26,817 bases of DNA from Frankiales bacterium (GCA_025464795.1 JAODNB010000092.1:1-26817), one strand, 5' to 3'. Shown: positions 15,056 to 22,640, numbered from the stretch's first letter. Notes: generated from the letters alone by a model not told the origin. A program made the numbers and translations.

Positions 15056-16879
15056 ATGCCTGCTCTTGCTGGAGTGTCCCCGCGAGCGACGGTTGCCGTA
15101 CTGCTGGCGGGTGCGCTCGCCGCGGCAAGCTCGAGCTCGCTGGCTGCCTCCAGCACCTCGTGGAGCCGCGCCGGGACGCTCGACAGCGGCCTGAGCACGG
15201 CGGGGCACGCTCTGCAGTCCGTCATCGTCTCGGGCGCCGACGGGGCCAGTGCGCTGGTCGAACGGGCGGTCCGAGCGGTGGGCGGCACGAACGAGAAGGC
15301 GCTCCCGATCATCAACGGGGTGTCCGTCGACGTTCCTGCGGACCGGCTCGCTCAGCTGTCCCGCGCCACCGGCGTCACTGCCGTCACCCGGAACCGGGTC
15401 GTCCAGCTGTCGGGCAACAGCTGGGACGACAGCACGAGCAACTCCAGCTACGCCTGGACCGCCGGGGCTGCCCCGGCCTGGTCCTCGAGCGGCAGCGGAG
15501 CGGGCGTGTCCGTCGCCGTCCTGGACACCGGCGTCAGCCTCGTCAACGACCTGTCCGGTCGCGTGATGAGCGGCCCTGACCTGTCCGGAGAGAACAAGAA
15601 CACCGTCGACAGCTACGGTCACGGCACGGTCATGGCCGGCATCATCGCCGGCAACGGCGCCGACTCCCAGCCCTCCCCTCGCACCGGCATCGCCCCTGCC
15701 GCCAAGATCATCTCGGTGAAGGTCGCGGGTGCTGACGGGTCCACGGACGTCTCGACGGTCCTAGCCGGCATGTCCTGGATCGGGGCCTTCAAGGACACCT
15801 ACAACATCAAGGTCCTGAGCCTGTCGTGGGGCGTGCCGTCCACCCAGAACCCCACGATCGACCCGCTCAACTACGGCGTGGAGAAGCTCTGGCAGCTGGG
15901 GGTCACCGTCGTGGTGGCGGCCGGCAACAACGGCTCCAACGCGGGCACCATCCTCAAGCCGGGTGACGACCCGCTGGTCGTGACCGTCGGCGCCTTCGAC
16001 GACCATGGTGACCTCAACAACACCAACGACTCCGTCCCCGCCTGGTCCTCGCGCGGACCGACACCAACGGGCCTGGCGAAGCCCGACGTGCTGGCCCCGG
16101 GTCGCACGCTGGTCGCCACCAGGGCACCCGGCTCGACGGTGGAGAGCCAGAACCCGAAGGCGCTGATCGCGCCCTCCTACATCAAGGGCTCGGGCACGTC
16201 CGAGGCCACCGCGGCGACCGCCGGGGTCGCGGCACTGGTCCTCGCAGCTCATCCCTCCTGGACGCCGGACCAGGTGAAGTACGCACTCACCTCGACGGCC
16301 TCGCCCCTGGGGGGTGTCCCTGTCGGAACGCAGGGGGCAGGCCGCGTCTCTGCCTCTGCCGCCCTCTCGGCGAACGTCGCCTCCGCCCCCGTGCAGACGA
16401 TGAACGCTGACGCCAGTGGCTCGCTGCAGGCCTCCCGCGGCACCGGGGCCCAGGCCAGCGTGATGTGCAACGGCGCGAGCAAGGTGCTCAACGACGAGAC
16501 GACCGCCTGGTGCAGCAACTGGACCGGCTCGGCGTGGACGGGCACGGCATGGACCGGCTCCGCCTGGACGGGGACCGCCTGGACCGGATCGGCGTGGACC
16601 GGCAGCGCCTGGACCGGCACCGCTTGGACGGGCACTGCCTGGACGGGCACGGCCTGGACCGGCACCGCCTGGACGGGTAGTGCGTGGACCGGCACGGCGT
16701 GGACCGGGACTGCCTGGACGGGGAGCGCTTGGACCGGAACTGCCTGGACCAGCGCCATCTACGACGACCCGGACACGACCTTCATGAGCGCCTTCTGGGG
16801 CGCGCACCCGAAGTTCAACAAGCACCTCAGCGGTGAGACCAGCGAGGACGCTCCCGGTCACGGCCTCGAGCGCAGCTGA
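15056..16879 (+). CDS. Secreted S8 (subtilisin-like) serine protease with C-terminal W-T-G-[ST]-A repeats
   Basis: The 607-residue protein starts at ATG 15056 (GGGAG 6-7 bases upstream). Residues 1-31 look like a signal peptide. A prodomain-like segment (about 80-115) precedes the subtilase core: Asp157 in VAVLDTGV, His189 in DSYGHGTVMAG, the oxyanion Asn291 in VVAAGNNGS and nucleophile Ser382 in GSGTSEATAATAG (usual form GTSMA, here GTSEA). All catalytic residues are present. After about residue 440, a linker with Cys471 and Cys486 leads to sixteen tryptophans spaced exactly five residues apart (489-564), mostly [ST]AWTG, and a 40-residue acidic/histidine tail. There is no LPXTG anchor or C-terminal membrane helix. 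The repeats may bind cell-surface polymers or form a structural rod; this is inference. The GGDEF-EAL gene follows 29 bases later, possibly in the same transcript. Confidence 0.93.
   Translation: MPALAGVSPRATVAVLLAGALAAASSSSLAASSTSWSRAGTLDSGLSTAGHALQSVIVSGADGASALVERAVRAVGGTNEKALPIINGVSVDVPADRLAQLSRATGVTAVTRNRVVQLSGNSWDDSTSNSSYAWTAGAAPAWSSSGSGAGVSVAVLDTGVSLVNDLSGRVMSGPDLSGENKNTVDSYGHGTVMAGIIAGNGADSQPSPRTGIAPAAKIISVKVAGADGSTDVSTVLAGMSWIGAFKDTYNIKVLSLSWGVPSTQNPTIDPLNYGVEKLWQLGVTVVVAAGNNGSNAGTILKPGDDPLVVTVGAFDDHGDLNNTNDSVPAWSSRGPTPTGLAKPDVLAPGRTLVATRAPGSTVESQNPKALIAPSYIKGSGTSEATAATAGVAALVLAAHPSWTPDQVKYALTSTASPLGGVPVGTQGAGRVSASAALSANVASAPVQTMNADASGSLQASRGTGAQASVMCNGASKVLNDETTAWCSNWTGSAWTGTAWTGSAWTGTAWTGSAWTGSAWTGTAWTGTAWTGTAWTGTAWTGSAWTGTAWTGTAWTGSAWTGTAWTSAIYDDPDTTFMSAFWGAHPKFNKHLSGETSEDAPGHGLERS
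16520..16750 (+). repeat. 15-bp in-frame tandem repeat encoding [ST]AWTG (16 units)
   Basis: TGG codons occur every 15 bases from 16520 to 16745 without interruption, giving 16 units. Fourteen read [ST]AWTG, the first is NWTG and the last ends WTS. Third positions vary between units (ACC/ACG, GGC/GGG/GGA, GCC/GCG/GCA), so the pattern is kept at the protein level and not merely by recent DNA slippage. Confidence 0.97.
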
Positions 16880-16908
16880 GAACCGGACTGGCGAGCGGGG
16901 GACAGCAG

Positions 16909-19467
16909 GTGACGACCGACGGCGCAGCGGAGGCCCTCATGGGCTCCGCTGCGTCGTCGCGCCCGCGCCTGTCCGTGAACGCCGTCGTCGGGATCGCGAT
17001 GGCCCTGGCCGTCGTCTGCGCGGCGGTTGCCCTGCGCAGCGTGCTGGCGGCACCGTCGCTGATGCCGTGGCAGCTCGCCCTGCTGCTGTGCATGCTGCCT
17101 CTCTCGGAGCTCGCGCTGCTCCACATCCGCTTCGGCGGCGATGCGCTGTCGTTCACCTGGGGCGAGGGCTGCCTGCTGGTGGGCTTCGCCGTGGTCTCAC
17201 CGGCCTGGCTCGTCCTGCTGGCCGGCCCCACGGTCGCCTTCGTCCACCTGCTCAAGCAGCGCGGGCTGCAGAAGGCGGCGTTCAACGGCGCGGCCTTCAC
17301 GATCGCCGCCGCGGCGGCGGCAGCCCTGCTGGTCACCACCACGCAGGCGCCCTACCAGCTGAGCAACCCGGCGGATGCACTGGCACTCGGCGCTGCTGCC
17401 CTCGTGTTCAGCTTCACCAGCGCTCTCTGCACGGGCATCGTGGTCTCCGTGGCGCAGGCGACAAGCGTTGCCGCGGTGCTGGTCAAGAACCTTCGCATGG
17501 TCGCCCTGGTCTCGCTGGGCAACCTGCTGTGCGCTGCGGCCGTGCTCTTCCTGGCCGAGCGCAGCCGGGCCACCCTGTTCGGGATCCCGCCTGTCATGCT
17601 GGCGGTGCTCCTGGTCTACCGGGGCTACCTGCGCGCGAGCCAGGAGCGCGACATCTGGCGGCAGCTGGAGGCAGTCGCGCGCGAGCTGAACCAGCTGGAC
17701 GAGGAGAAGGTCGCCGCCGCAGCCCTGCTGCGCTCGCGGGAGCTGTTCCGCACGAACGACGTCGACCTGCTGCTGCACGCCACGGCGAGCAAGCCGGCCC
17801 GGGTCTACGAGCTCACCGAGGGCGTGATCAGGTGTGCGCCCATCGACGCCCTCGAGGCGCGGCTGCAGTACGCCGAGAGCGGCAGGACAGTGCTCCAGCG
17901 ACCCAGCGTCACGGGGCGCCGACCGATGACCACCTCACTGCTCTCCCACCTCGACGGTCCGGAGGGCCCGGTGGGGACGTTGCGCCTGCACTTCGACGGA
18001 CCGGTTGCCCTGAGCGAGCGGGAGCACCAGGTCCTGGGCACCTTCACGCACGCGGTGGCGACGACCCTCCTGAACGTCGCTCTGCACGAGGACGTACGCG
18101 CCGAGGCGGTCAAGCAGGCCCACTACGCCTCTCACGACTCGCTGACGGGTCTGGCGAACCGCCTGCTGCTCCGCCAGCGCACCACAGACGCCCTCGAGAG
18201 CGGCGCACCGGCGGCGCTGATGCTGATCGACCTCGACCACTTCAAGGAGATCAACGACACCCTGGGCCATGCCGTCGGGGATGTGCTCCTCCAGCAGGTG
18301 GCGCGTCGCCTCATCCGAGCCGTTCCCCAGGACGGGTTGGTGGCTCGCCTCGGCGGGGACGAGTTCGCGATCCTGCTCACCGACCTCGAGCACCCCTCGG
18401 ACGCGGCCGTGGTCGCCGAGCGGATCCTCGCCGAGCTGGCGCAGCCGGTCGACCACCAGGGGCTGCACCTCGCCGTCGAGGGCTCGATCGGCGTCGCCTG
18501 CTACCCGCACGACGCCCAGGACGCCGAGGAGCTGTTCCGGCGCGCCGACGTGGCGATGTACCAGGCCAAGGCAGACCGCGGCTCGTGGTTGAGGTACGAC
18601 AGCCTGCGGGACGACTCCAGCATCGAGCGGCTGGCCCTGGTCGCGGACCTGCGTGCGGCCCTCGACCGGCACGAGCTCGTCGTGCACTACCAGCAGAAGC
18701 GCGACCTGCGCAGCGGCCTCATCGTGGGCGCCGAGGCCCTCGTGCGCTGGCAGCACCCGGTACGCGGCCTGCTGCAACCGGGGTCGTTCGTCGGGGTGGC
18801 CGAGCAGTCAGGGCTGGTGCGCCCGTTCACGCTCCGAGTGCTCGAGCTGGCGGTGGCAGAGTGCGTCACCTGGGACTCTCCGCAGGACACCCCCCTGTCC
18901 GTGGCCGTCAACCTGGGCGCCCGCAGCCTGCTCGACCGGCGCCTGCCCGAGGACGTCATGGAGGTGCTGACCCGCCACGGGCTCCCGCCGTCGCGTCTGG
19001 TGCTCGAGATCACCGAGACGACGGCGACCAGCGAGCTGGAGGTCGTCGAGGACGTCCTGGGTCGGCTCCGCCGGCTGGGGATCGAGATCAGCGTGGACGA
19101 CTTCGGCACCGGCCACTCCTCGCTGTCCTTCCTGCAGCGCACGGCCGTCCACGAGCTGAAGGTGGACCGCTCGTTCGTGGCGGGCATGCTCACCAACGAC
19201 AACGACCGCGCACTGGTTCGCGCGACCATCCAGCTCGCCCACAGCCTCGGCGCGCGGGCAGTGGGGGAGGGGGTGGAGTCGCAGGCGCTGGTCGCAGCGC
19301 TGACCTCGCTCGGCTGTGACGTCGCGCAGGGCTACCACCTCGGTCGGCCGGTGCCGGCCGAGGAGTTCCGCGCTGCCCTGGCGGTCTCGGTAGCGACCGC
19401 GCTGCCCCTGCCTCGGGCCGAGTCCGATCGGCACCTGTCGGCCGTGAGCTCGATCAGCAGCGCCTGA
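16909..19467 (+). CDS. Membrane-bound GGDEF-EAL protein (first of a tandem pair)
   Basis: The 852-residue protein starts at a GTG with GGGGGA 7 bases upstream. Residues about 20-245 form a 6-7 helix membrane sensor with a notable SFTWGEGCLLVGFAVVSPAW segment. A coiled linker (QLEAVARELNQLDEEKVAAA) and a degenerate GAF-like region (about 270-400) follow. The GGDEF domain has ASHDSLTGLANR, DLDHFKEINDTLGH and intact GGDEF at 482-486. No RxxD inhibitory site precedes it (PQDG at that spot). The EAL domain has intact EAL at 609-611, LEITET, VDDFGTGHSSLSFL, LKVDRSF and GEGVE, but its opening motif reads HYQQKRDL instead of HxQPQVDL. Both c-di-GMP synthesis and breakdown are possible. It follows the subtilase gene by 29 bases. 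Confidence 0.94.
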   Translation: MTTDGAAEALMGSAASSRPRLSVNAVVGIAMALAVVCAAVALRSVLAAPSLMPWQLALLLCMLPLSELALLHIRFGGDALSFTWGEGCLLVGFAVVSPAWLVLLAGPTVAFVHLLKQRGLQKAAFNGAAFTIAAAAAAALLVTTTQAPYQLSNPADALALGAAALVFSFTSALCTGIVVSVAQATSVAAVLVKNLRMVALVSLGNLLCAAAVLFLAERSRATLFGIPPVMLAVLLVYRGYLRASQERDIWRQLEAVARELNQLDEEKVAAAALLRSRELFRTNDVDLLLHATASKPARVYELTEGVIRCAPIDALEARLQYAESGRTVLQRPSVTGRRPMTTSLLSHLDGPEGPVGTLRLHFDGPVALSEREHQVLGTFTHAVATTLLNVALHEDVRAEAVKQAHYASHDSLTGLANRLLLRQRTTDALESGAPAALMLIDLDHFKEINDTLGHAVGDVLLQQVARRLIRAVPQDGLVARLGGDEFAILLTDLEHPSDAAVVAERILAELAQPVDHQGLHLAVEGSIGVACYPHDAQDAEELFRRADVAMYQAKADRGSWLRYDSLRDDSSIERLALVADLRAALDRHELVVHYQQKRDLRSGLIVGAEALVRWQHPVRGLLQPGSFVGVAEQSGLVRPFTLRVLELAVAECVTWDSPQDTPLSVAVNLGARSLLDRRLPEDVMEVLTRHGLPPSRLVLEITETTATSELEVVEDVLGRLRRLGIEISVDDFGTGHSSLSFLQRTAVHELKVDRSFVAGMLTNDNDRALVRATIQLAHSLGARAVGEGVESQALVAALTSLGCDVAQGYHLGRPVPAEEFRAALAVSVATALPLPRAESDRHLSAVSSISSA

Positions 19468-19494
19468 CCTCCCGCCTGGTGCGGCCAACTGAGC

Positions 19495-19516
19495 GCTCGG
19501 AATGGTCATTCCGAGC
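19495..19516. other. Perfect 9-bp inverted repeat between the twin GGDEF-EAL genes
   Basis: GCTCGGAAT (19495-19503) and ATTCCGAGC (19508-19516) are perfect complements around GGTC. It begins 28 bases after the stop of the first gene and ends 71 bases before the start of the second. As RNA it is a compact hairpin that could terminate or protect the first transcript, though no T-run follows. As DNA it could be an operator for the second gene. Confidence 0.6.
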
Positions 19517-19549
19517 CATGCCGTGACGTGCGCGCTGGGTCGATGCTGT

Positions 19550-19569
19550 ACGGACAGTGATTGGTCCGT
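19550..19569. promoter_or_regulatory. Short inverted repeat just upstream of the second GGDEF-EAL ribosome-binding site
   Basis: ACGGAC (19550-19555) and GTCCGT (19564-19569) are perfect complements over an 8-base spacer, ending 4 bases before GAGGAGA, the ribosome-binding site for ATG 19587. It could act as an operator or mRNA hairpin. The short arms make chance occurrence possible. Confidence 0.35.
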
Positions 19570-19586
19570 CACCGAGGAGACAGCTG

Positions 19587-22085
19587 ATGTCGATCGCGCC
19601 GCCACGCGCGGTTCGACCCTCGAGGCTGCACGTCGTCGTCGGGCTGACCGTGCTCGTGGCTCTCGGATGCGCTGCTCTGGCAAGCGTCCAGGTGCAGCAC
19701 AGCCCGCTGGCCCTGTGGCAGCTGAGCCTGCTCGCCGTCGCCCTGCCGCTGTCGGAGCTCGCTCTGCTGCACGTGCGCATCAACGGCGACCACTACTCCT
19801 TCACGTGGGGCGAGGCCTGCCTGCTCGTCGGGTTCTCGTTGGTCTCACCCGGATGGCTCACCCTGCTCGCAGGACCGCTCGTGATGGCCGTCCACCTGGG
19901 CGCCCGTCGAGGGCTGATGAAGTCCCTGTTCAACGCCGCCGCCTTCACCATCGCCACGGGCGTGGCCGACCTGATCGTGGTGCACGCGACCCCTGGGCCG
20001 TACCTGCTGTCGGACCTCGGCTCGGCCACGGCGCTGCTCGGGGCCGTCACCGGCTTCAGCGTCACCAGCGCACTGCTCACCAGCCTGGTCGTCTCCGTCG
20101 CGACCGGCCGCAGCAAGGCAAGCGTCGTCCGGGACAGCCTGCGCATGGCCGTCGTCGTGTGGGCCGGCAACATCTCCTGCGGTGGGGCTCTGCTGTTCCT
20201 GACGGAGCGCAGCCAGACCGCGCTGTTCGCGCTGCCGCCCGTCATCGTCGCGGTGTGGGGCGGCTACCGCGCCTCGCTGTCTGCCGGGCAGGAGCGCGAC
20301 GCGTGGCAGCAGCTCGAGGCCTCGGCCCGTGAGCTGAACAAGCTGGAAGAATCGGAGGTGGCCCGCGCCGCCCTGGCCCGCGCGAGCCACATGTTCCGCA
20401 CCGATCACGTGGAGCTCGCACTGCCGGCTCGCAAGGGACGGCCGGACCGCGCCTACTCCCTCGACGCCGCAGGGGATCTCCTCTGCCGTGACGACCGGGG
20501 GGAGGAGCGCGCGCCCTTCGTCGAGCTGGACCTCTCCCGGCACAGCCCGTCCGCCACGTGCGTCGTCGCCCCGCTGTCCGGACCCACCGGCCGGCTGGGC
20601 TCGCTGCGGCTGTCCTTCGACTCCCCGGTGACGCTGTCGGGCCGCGAGCGTCAGGTGCTGTCGACGTACGCGCATGCCGTGAGCACCACGCTGCTGAACG
20701 CGTTCCTCTACGACGACGTCTGCGCAGAGGCCGCCCGGCAGGCCCACGAAGCCTCGCACGACCCGCTGACGGGCCTTGCGAACCGCGTGCTCCTGAGCAC
20801 CCGCACGACGGCTGCCCTCGAGGCCGACGCGGGGGTCACCGCGCTGCTGCTGCTCGACCTCGATCACTTCAAGGAGATCAACGACACGCTCGGCCACGCT
20901 GCCGGTGATCTGCTCCTCCAGGAGGTCGCTTCCCGGCTCCGTCGTTCGGTCAAGAGCGACGACCTGGTCGCTCGGCTCGGCGGCGACGAGTTCGCCATCC
21001 TGCTCTGCGGCCTGCCGGACCCCGCGGCTGCCGAGCCGATCGCCGCCCGGGTGCTGTCCATCCTGGGCGAGCCCGTCGAGTACGAGGGGCTGCACCTGTC
21101 GGTCGAGGCCTCCCTGGGCATCGCCTGCTTCCCGGACGACGCCGGCAACGCCGAAGAGCTGTTCCGTCGTTGCGACGTCGCGATGTACCAGGCCAAGACC
21201 GAGCGCGGGGCCTGGCTGCGCTACGACCCGCTCCGCGACGACTCCAGCGTGACCCGGTTGGCGCTCGTCGGCGAGCTGCGCGCCGCTCTCGAGGACCAGC
21301 TGGTGGTGCACTTCCAGCCGCAGGTCGACCTGAGCACCGGCGAGGTCATCGGCGCCGAGGCCCTGGTCCGCTGGAACCACCCGGTCCGCGGTCTGCTCCA
21401 GCCCGGTGAGTTCGTCGGCGTCGCGGAGCAGTCCGGCCTGGTCCGCCCCTTCACCCTGCGGGTGCTGGAGATGGCCGTTGCCGAGTGCGTGACCTGGCAG
21501 GCCTCTGATCGGCCGCTGTCGGTGGCCGTGAACCTGGGCGCCCGCTCGCTGATGGACCGGGGCCTTCCCGACGACGTGGCCGCGGTCCTGGCCCGCCACG
21601 GCCTCGCGGCCCAGCGCCTGGTCCTGGAGATCACCGAGACCACCGCGACCTCCGAGCTCGAGGTGGTCGAGGAGGTCCTCGGCCGGCTTCGCCGTCTCGG
21701 CGTCGAGATCTCCGTCGACGACTTCGGCACCGGCTACTCGTCCCTGTCGTTCTTGCAGCGCACCTCGGTGCACGAGCTGAAGGTCGACCGCTCGTTCGTG
21801 GCAGGGATGCTCGACAACGACTCCGACCTGGCCCTGGTCCGGGCCACCGTGCAGCTCGCGCACTCGCTCGGCGCTCGTGCCGTCGCCGAGGGAGTCGAGA
21901 CCCAGGAGCTGCTCGTCGCGCTGGCCCAGATGGGGTGCGATGTCGCCCAGGGCTACCACCTCGGCCGTCCGATGCCGGGAGCGCAGCTGCAGGTCCTGCT
22001 CGAGGGCGGGCCGCTGTCGATGGTCCCGGCCCCGCGCGCCGAGGGCGAGCGGCGCGGGCACCTCAGCGCCGTCCACACCGCCTGA
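19587..22085 (+). CDS. Membrane-bound GGDEF-EAL protein (second of a tandem pair)
   Basis: The 832-residue paralogue starts at ATG 19587, chosen over an earlier in-frame ATG because GAGGAGA lies 6-7 bases upstream. The layout is the same as its neighbour: a helical membrane sensor (about 10-235) with SFTWGEACLLVGFSLVSPGW, a coiled linker, a degenerate GAF-like region, GGDEF at 465-469 and EAL at 591-593. Here the position of the inhibitory site reads KSDD (RxxD-like but with Lys). The EAL domain is fully canonical (HFQPQVDL, EALVRWNHP, LEITET, DDFGTGYSSLSFL, LKVDRSF, AEGVET), suggesting it is the better phosphodiesterase of the two. The catalytic halves are nearly identical in order and wording; the sensor and GAF-like parts differ more, pointing to an older duplication with divergence of input. 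Confidence 0.94.
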   Translation: MSIAPPRAVRPSRLHVVVGLTVLVALGCAALASVQVQHSPLALWQLSLLAVALPLSELALLHVRINGDHYSFTWGEACLLVGFSLVSPGWLTLLAGPLVMAVHLGARRGLMKSLFNAAAFTIATGVADLIVVHATPGPYLLSDLGSATALLGAVTGFSVTSALLTSLVVSVATGRSKASVVRDSLRMAVVVWAGNISCGGALLFLTERSQTALFALPPVIVAVWGGYRASLSAGQERDAWQQLEASARELNKLEESEVARAALARASHMFRTDHVELALPARKGRPDRAYSLDAAGDLLCRDDRGEERAPFVELDLSRHSPSATCVVAPLSGPTGRLGSLRLSFDSPVTLSGRERQVLSTYAHAVSTTLLNAFLYDDVCAEAARQAHEASHDPLTGLANRVLLSTRTTAALEADAGVTALLLLDLDHFKEINDTLGHAAGDLLLQEVASRLRRSVKSDDLVARLGGDEFAILLCGLPDPAAAEPIAARVLSILGEPVEYEGLHLSVEASLGIACFPDDAGNAEELFRRCDVAMYQAKTERGAWLRYDPLRDDSSVTRLALVGELRAALEDQLVVHFQPQVDLSTGEVIGAEALVRWNHPVRGLLQPGEFVGVAEQSGLVRPFTLRVLEMAVAECVTWQASDRPLSVAVNLGARSLMDRGLPDDVAAVLARHGLAAQRLVLEITETTATSELEVVEEVLGRLRRLGVEISVDDFGTGYSSLSFLQRTSVHELKVDRSFVAGMLDNDSDLALVRATVQLAHSLGARAVAEGVETQELLVALAQMGCDVAQGYHLGRPMPGAQLQVLLEGGPLSMVPAPRAEGERRGHLSAVHTA

Positions 22086-22116
22086 TCCGCGGCTCGCGCC
22101 TGACCGCAGTCCGTCG

Positions 22117-22122
22117 TAGACT
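22117..22122 (+). promoter_or_regulatory. -10 element (TAGACT) of ssrA
   Basis: TAGACT lies 18 bases before the mature 5' end of tmRNA at 22141. Transcription would start around 22129-22131, giving a short 5' extension removed by RNase P. No good -35 hexamer is visible at the usual distance. Confidence 0.5.
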
Positions 22123-22140
22123 TGTCACAGCTCCACGAAA

Positions 22141-22510
22141 GGGGATGACAGGTCTCGACGTTGGATGTCGGGGCAAGGGAAGCGGGCCGAGGAAGCCGAC
22201 GATGATCTCGTTAACCACGAAACGTCGGAAAAAAATCAAGCGCCGACAACAGTCCGCGCGCGTACGCCCTCGCTGCCTAGCAGCAAGTAAGCGTCGCTGT
22301 CAGCCCAGGAGAGCCTCCGGCCTGGGATCTGGCATCGCTAGGAGGAACATCGGGCTCTTGCGCCGCAGGGGTGTCCGATGAGCTACTGCGGCTGAGCCTG
22401 TTCCCGGCTTGTCAGCGAGACCGGGAGGGCCGAGAAAAGCACAGCTGACTGCGCCCGGAGAAGCCTTGTTCTGGTACTGACGCACGTGGGTTCGATTCCC
22501 ACCATCTCCA
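22141..22510 (+). ncRNA. ssrA: tmRNA (transfer-messenger RNA)
   Basis: The RNA of about 370 bases rescues stalled ribosomes with SmpB and tags the unfinished protein. The 5' end GGGGATG pairs with CATCTCC near the 3' end (22503-22509) as the acceptor stem, with A22510 as discriminator; the final CCA is not encoded. The T arm GTGGGTTCGATTCCCAC is at 22486-22502. The 5' conserved segment reads ACAGGTCTCGACG, with a C where GGTTTCGAC is usual. The tag frame starts at GCC 22242 and ends at TAG 22278-22280, encoding ADNSPRAYALAA, whose ALAA end is the ClpX-recognised signal. An adenine-rich stretch before the resume codon (GGAAAAAAATCAA) and the pseudoknot-rich region after the tag are as expected. 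smpB lies 8 kb upstream. Confidence 0.97.
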
Positions 22511-22551
22511 AGATCGTTCAGTGACGCTGTCAGTGAACGATGTTGGAGATG
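22503..22551 (+). terminator. Long hairpin overlapping the 3' acceptor strand of tmRNA
   Basis: Bases 22503-22525 are complementary to 22529-22551 at 21 of 23 positions (two G-G mismatches) with a GCT loop. The outer eight pairs are CATCTCCA with TGGAGATG; CATCTCCA is the 3' acceptor strand plus discriminator of tmRNA. The inner part (ATCGTTCA/TGAACGAT, TGAC/GTCA) lies outside the mature RNA. It is placed to be the ssrA terminator or a processing structure. There is no T-run after it. Confidence 0.7.
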
Positions 22552-22640
22552 CGACCTGAGCCCGTCGTCGCGGGCCACGATCTCGGCCCGACTCGGGGCC
22601 TGCGTACGCGACCGTCCGGGCTGCATGGCACGGTTGTGGC

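Noticed and set aside
16520..16750. Tandem repeat as CRISPR or non-coding minisatellite
   Set aside because: The 15-base period is in frame, has no spacers and codes for a regular pentapeptide inside an intact gene.
16833..19319. 828-residue plus-strand open frame overlapping the first GGDEF-EAL gene
   Set aside because: It is a frame-shifted shadow, Arg/Gly/Ala/Pro-rich, with no domain; the real frame starts at 16909.
19845..22076. 743-residue minus-strand open frame
   Set aside because: It is antisense to the second GGDEF-EAL gene in a GC-rich frame; length comes from composition, and the plus-strand protein has clear catalytic motifs.
22560..22602. GCCCG-TCGTCG-CGGGC and nearby GC palindromes before the acyl-CoA synthetase
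   Set aside because: Arms are 4-6 bases of pure GC in very GC-rich DNA; they are not distinguishable from chance.
22141..22640. Integration (att) site at the ssrA 3' end
   Set aside because: The repeat after the tmRNA end is inverted, not direct, and no integrase gene or second direct copy of the 3' end was noticed in the window.
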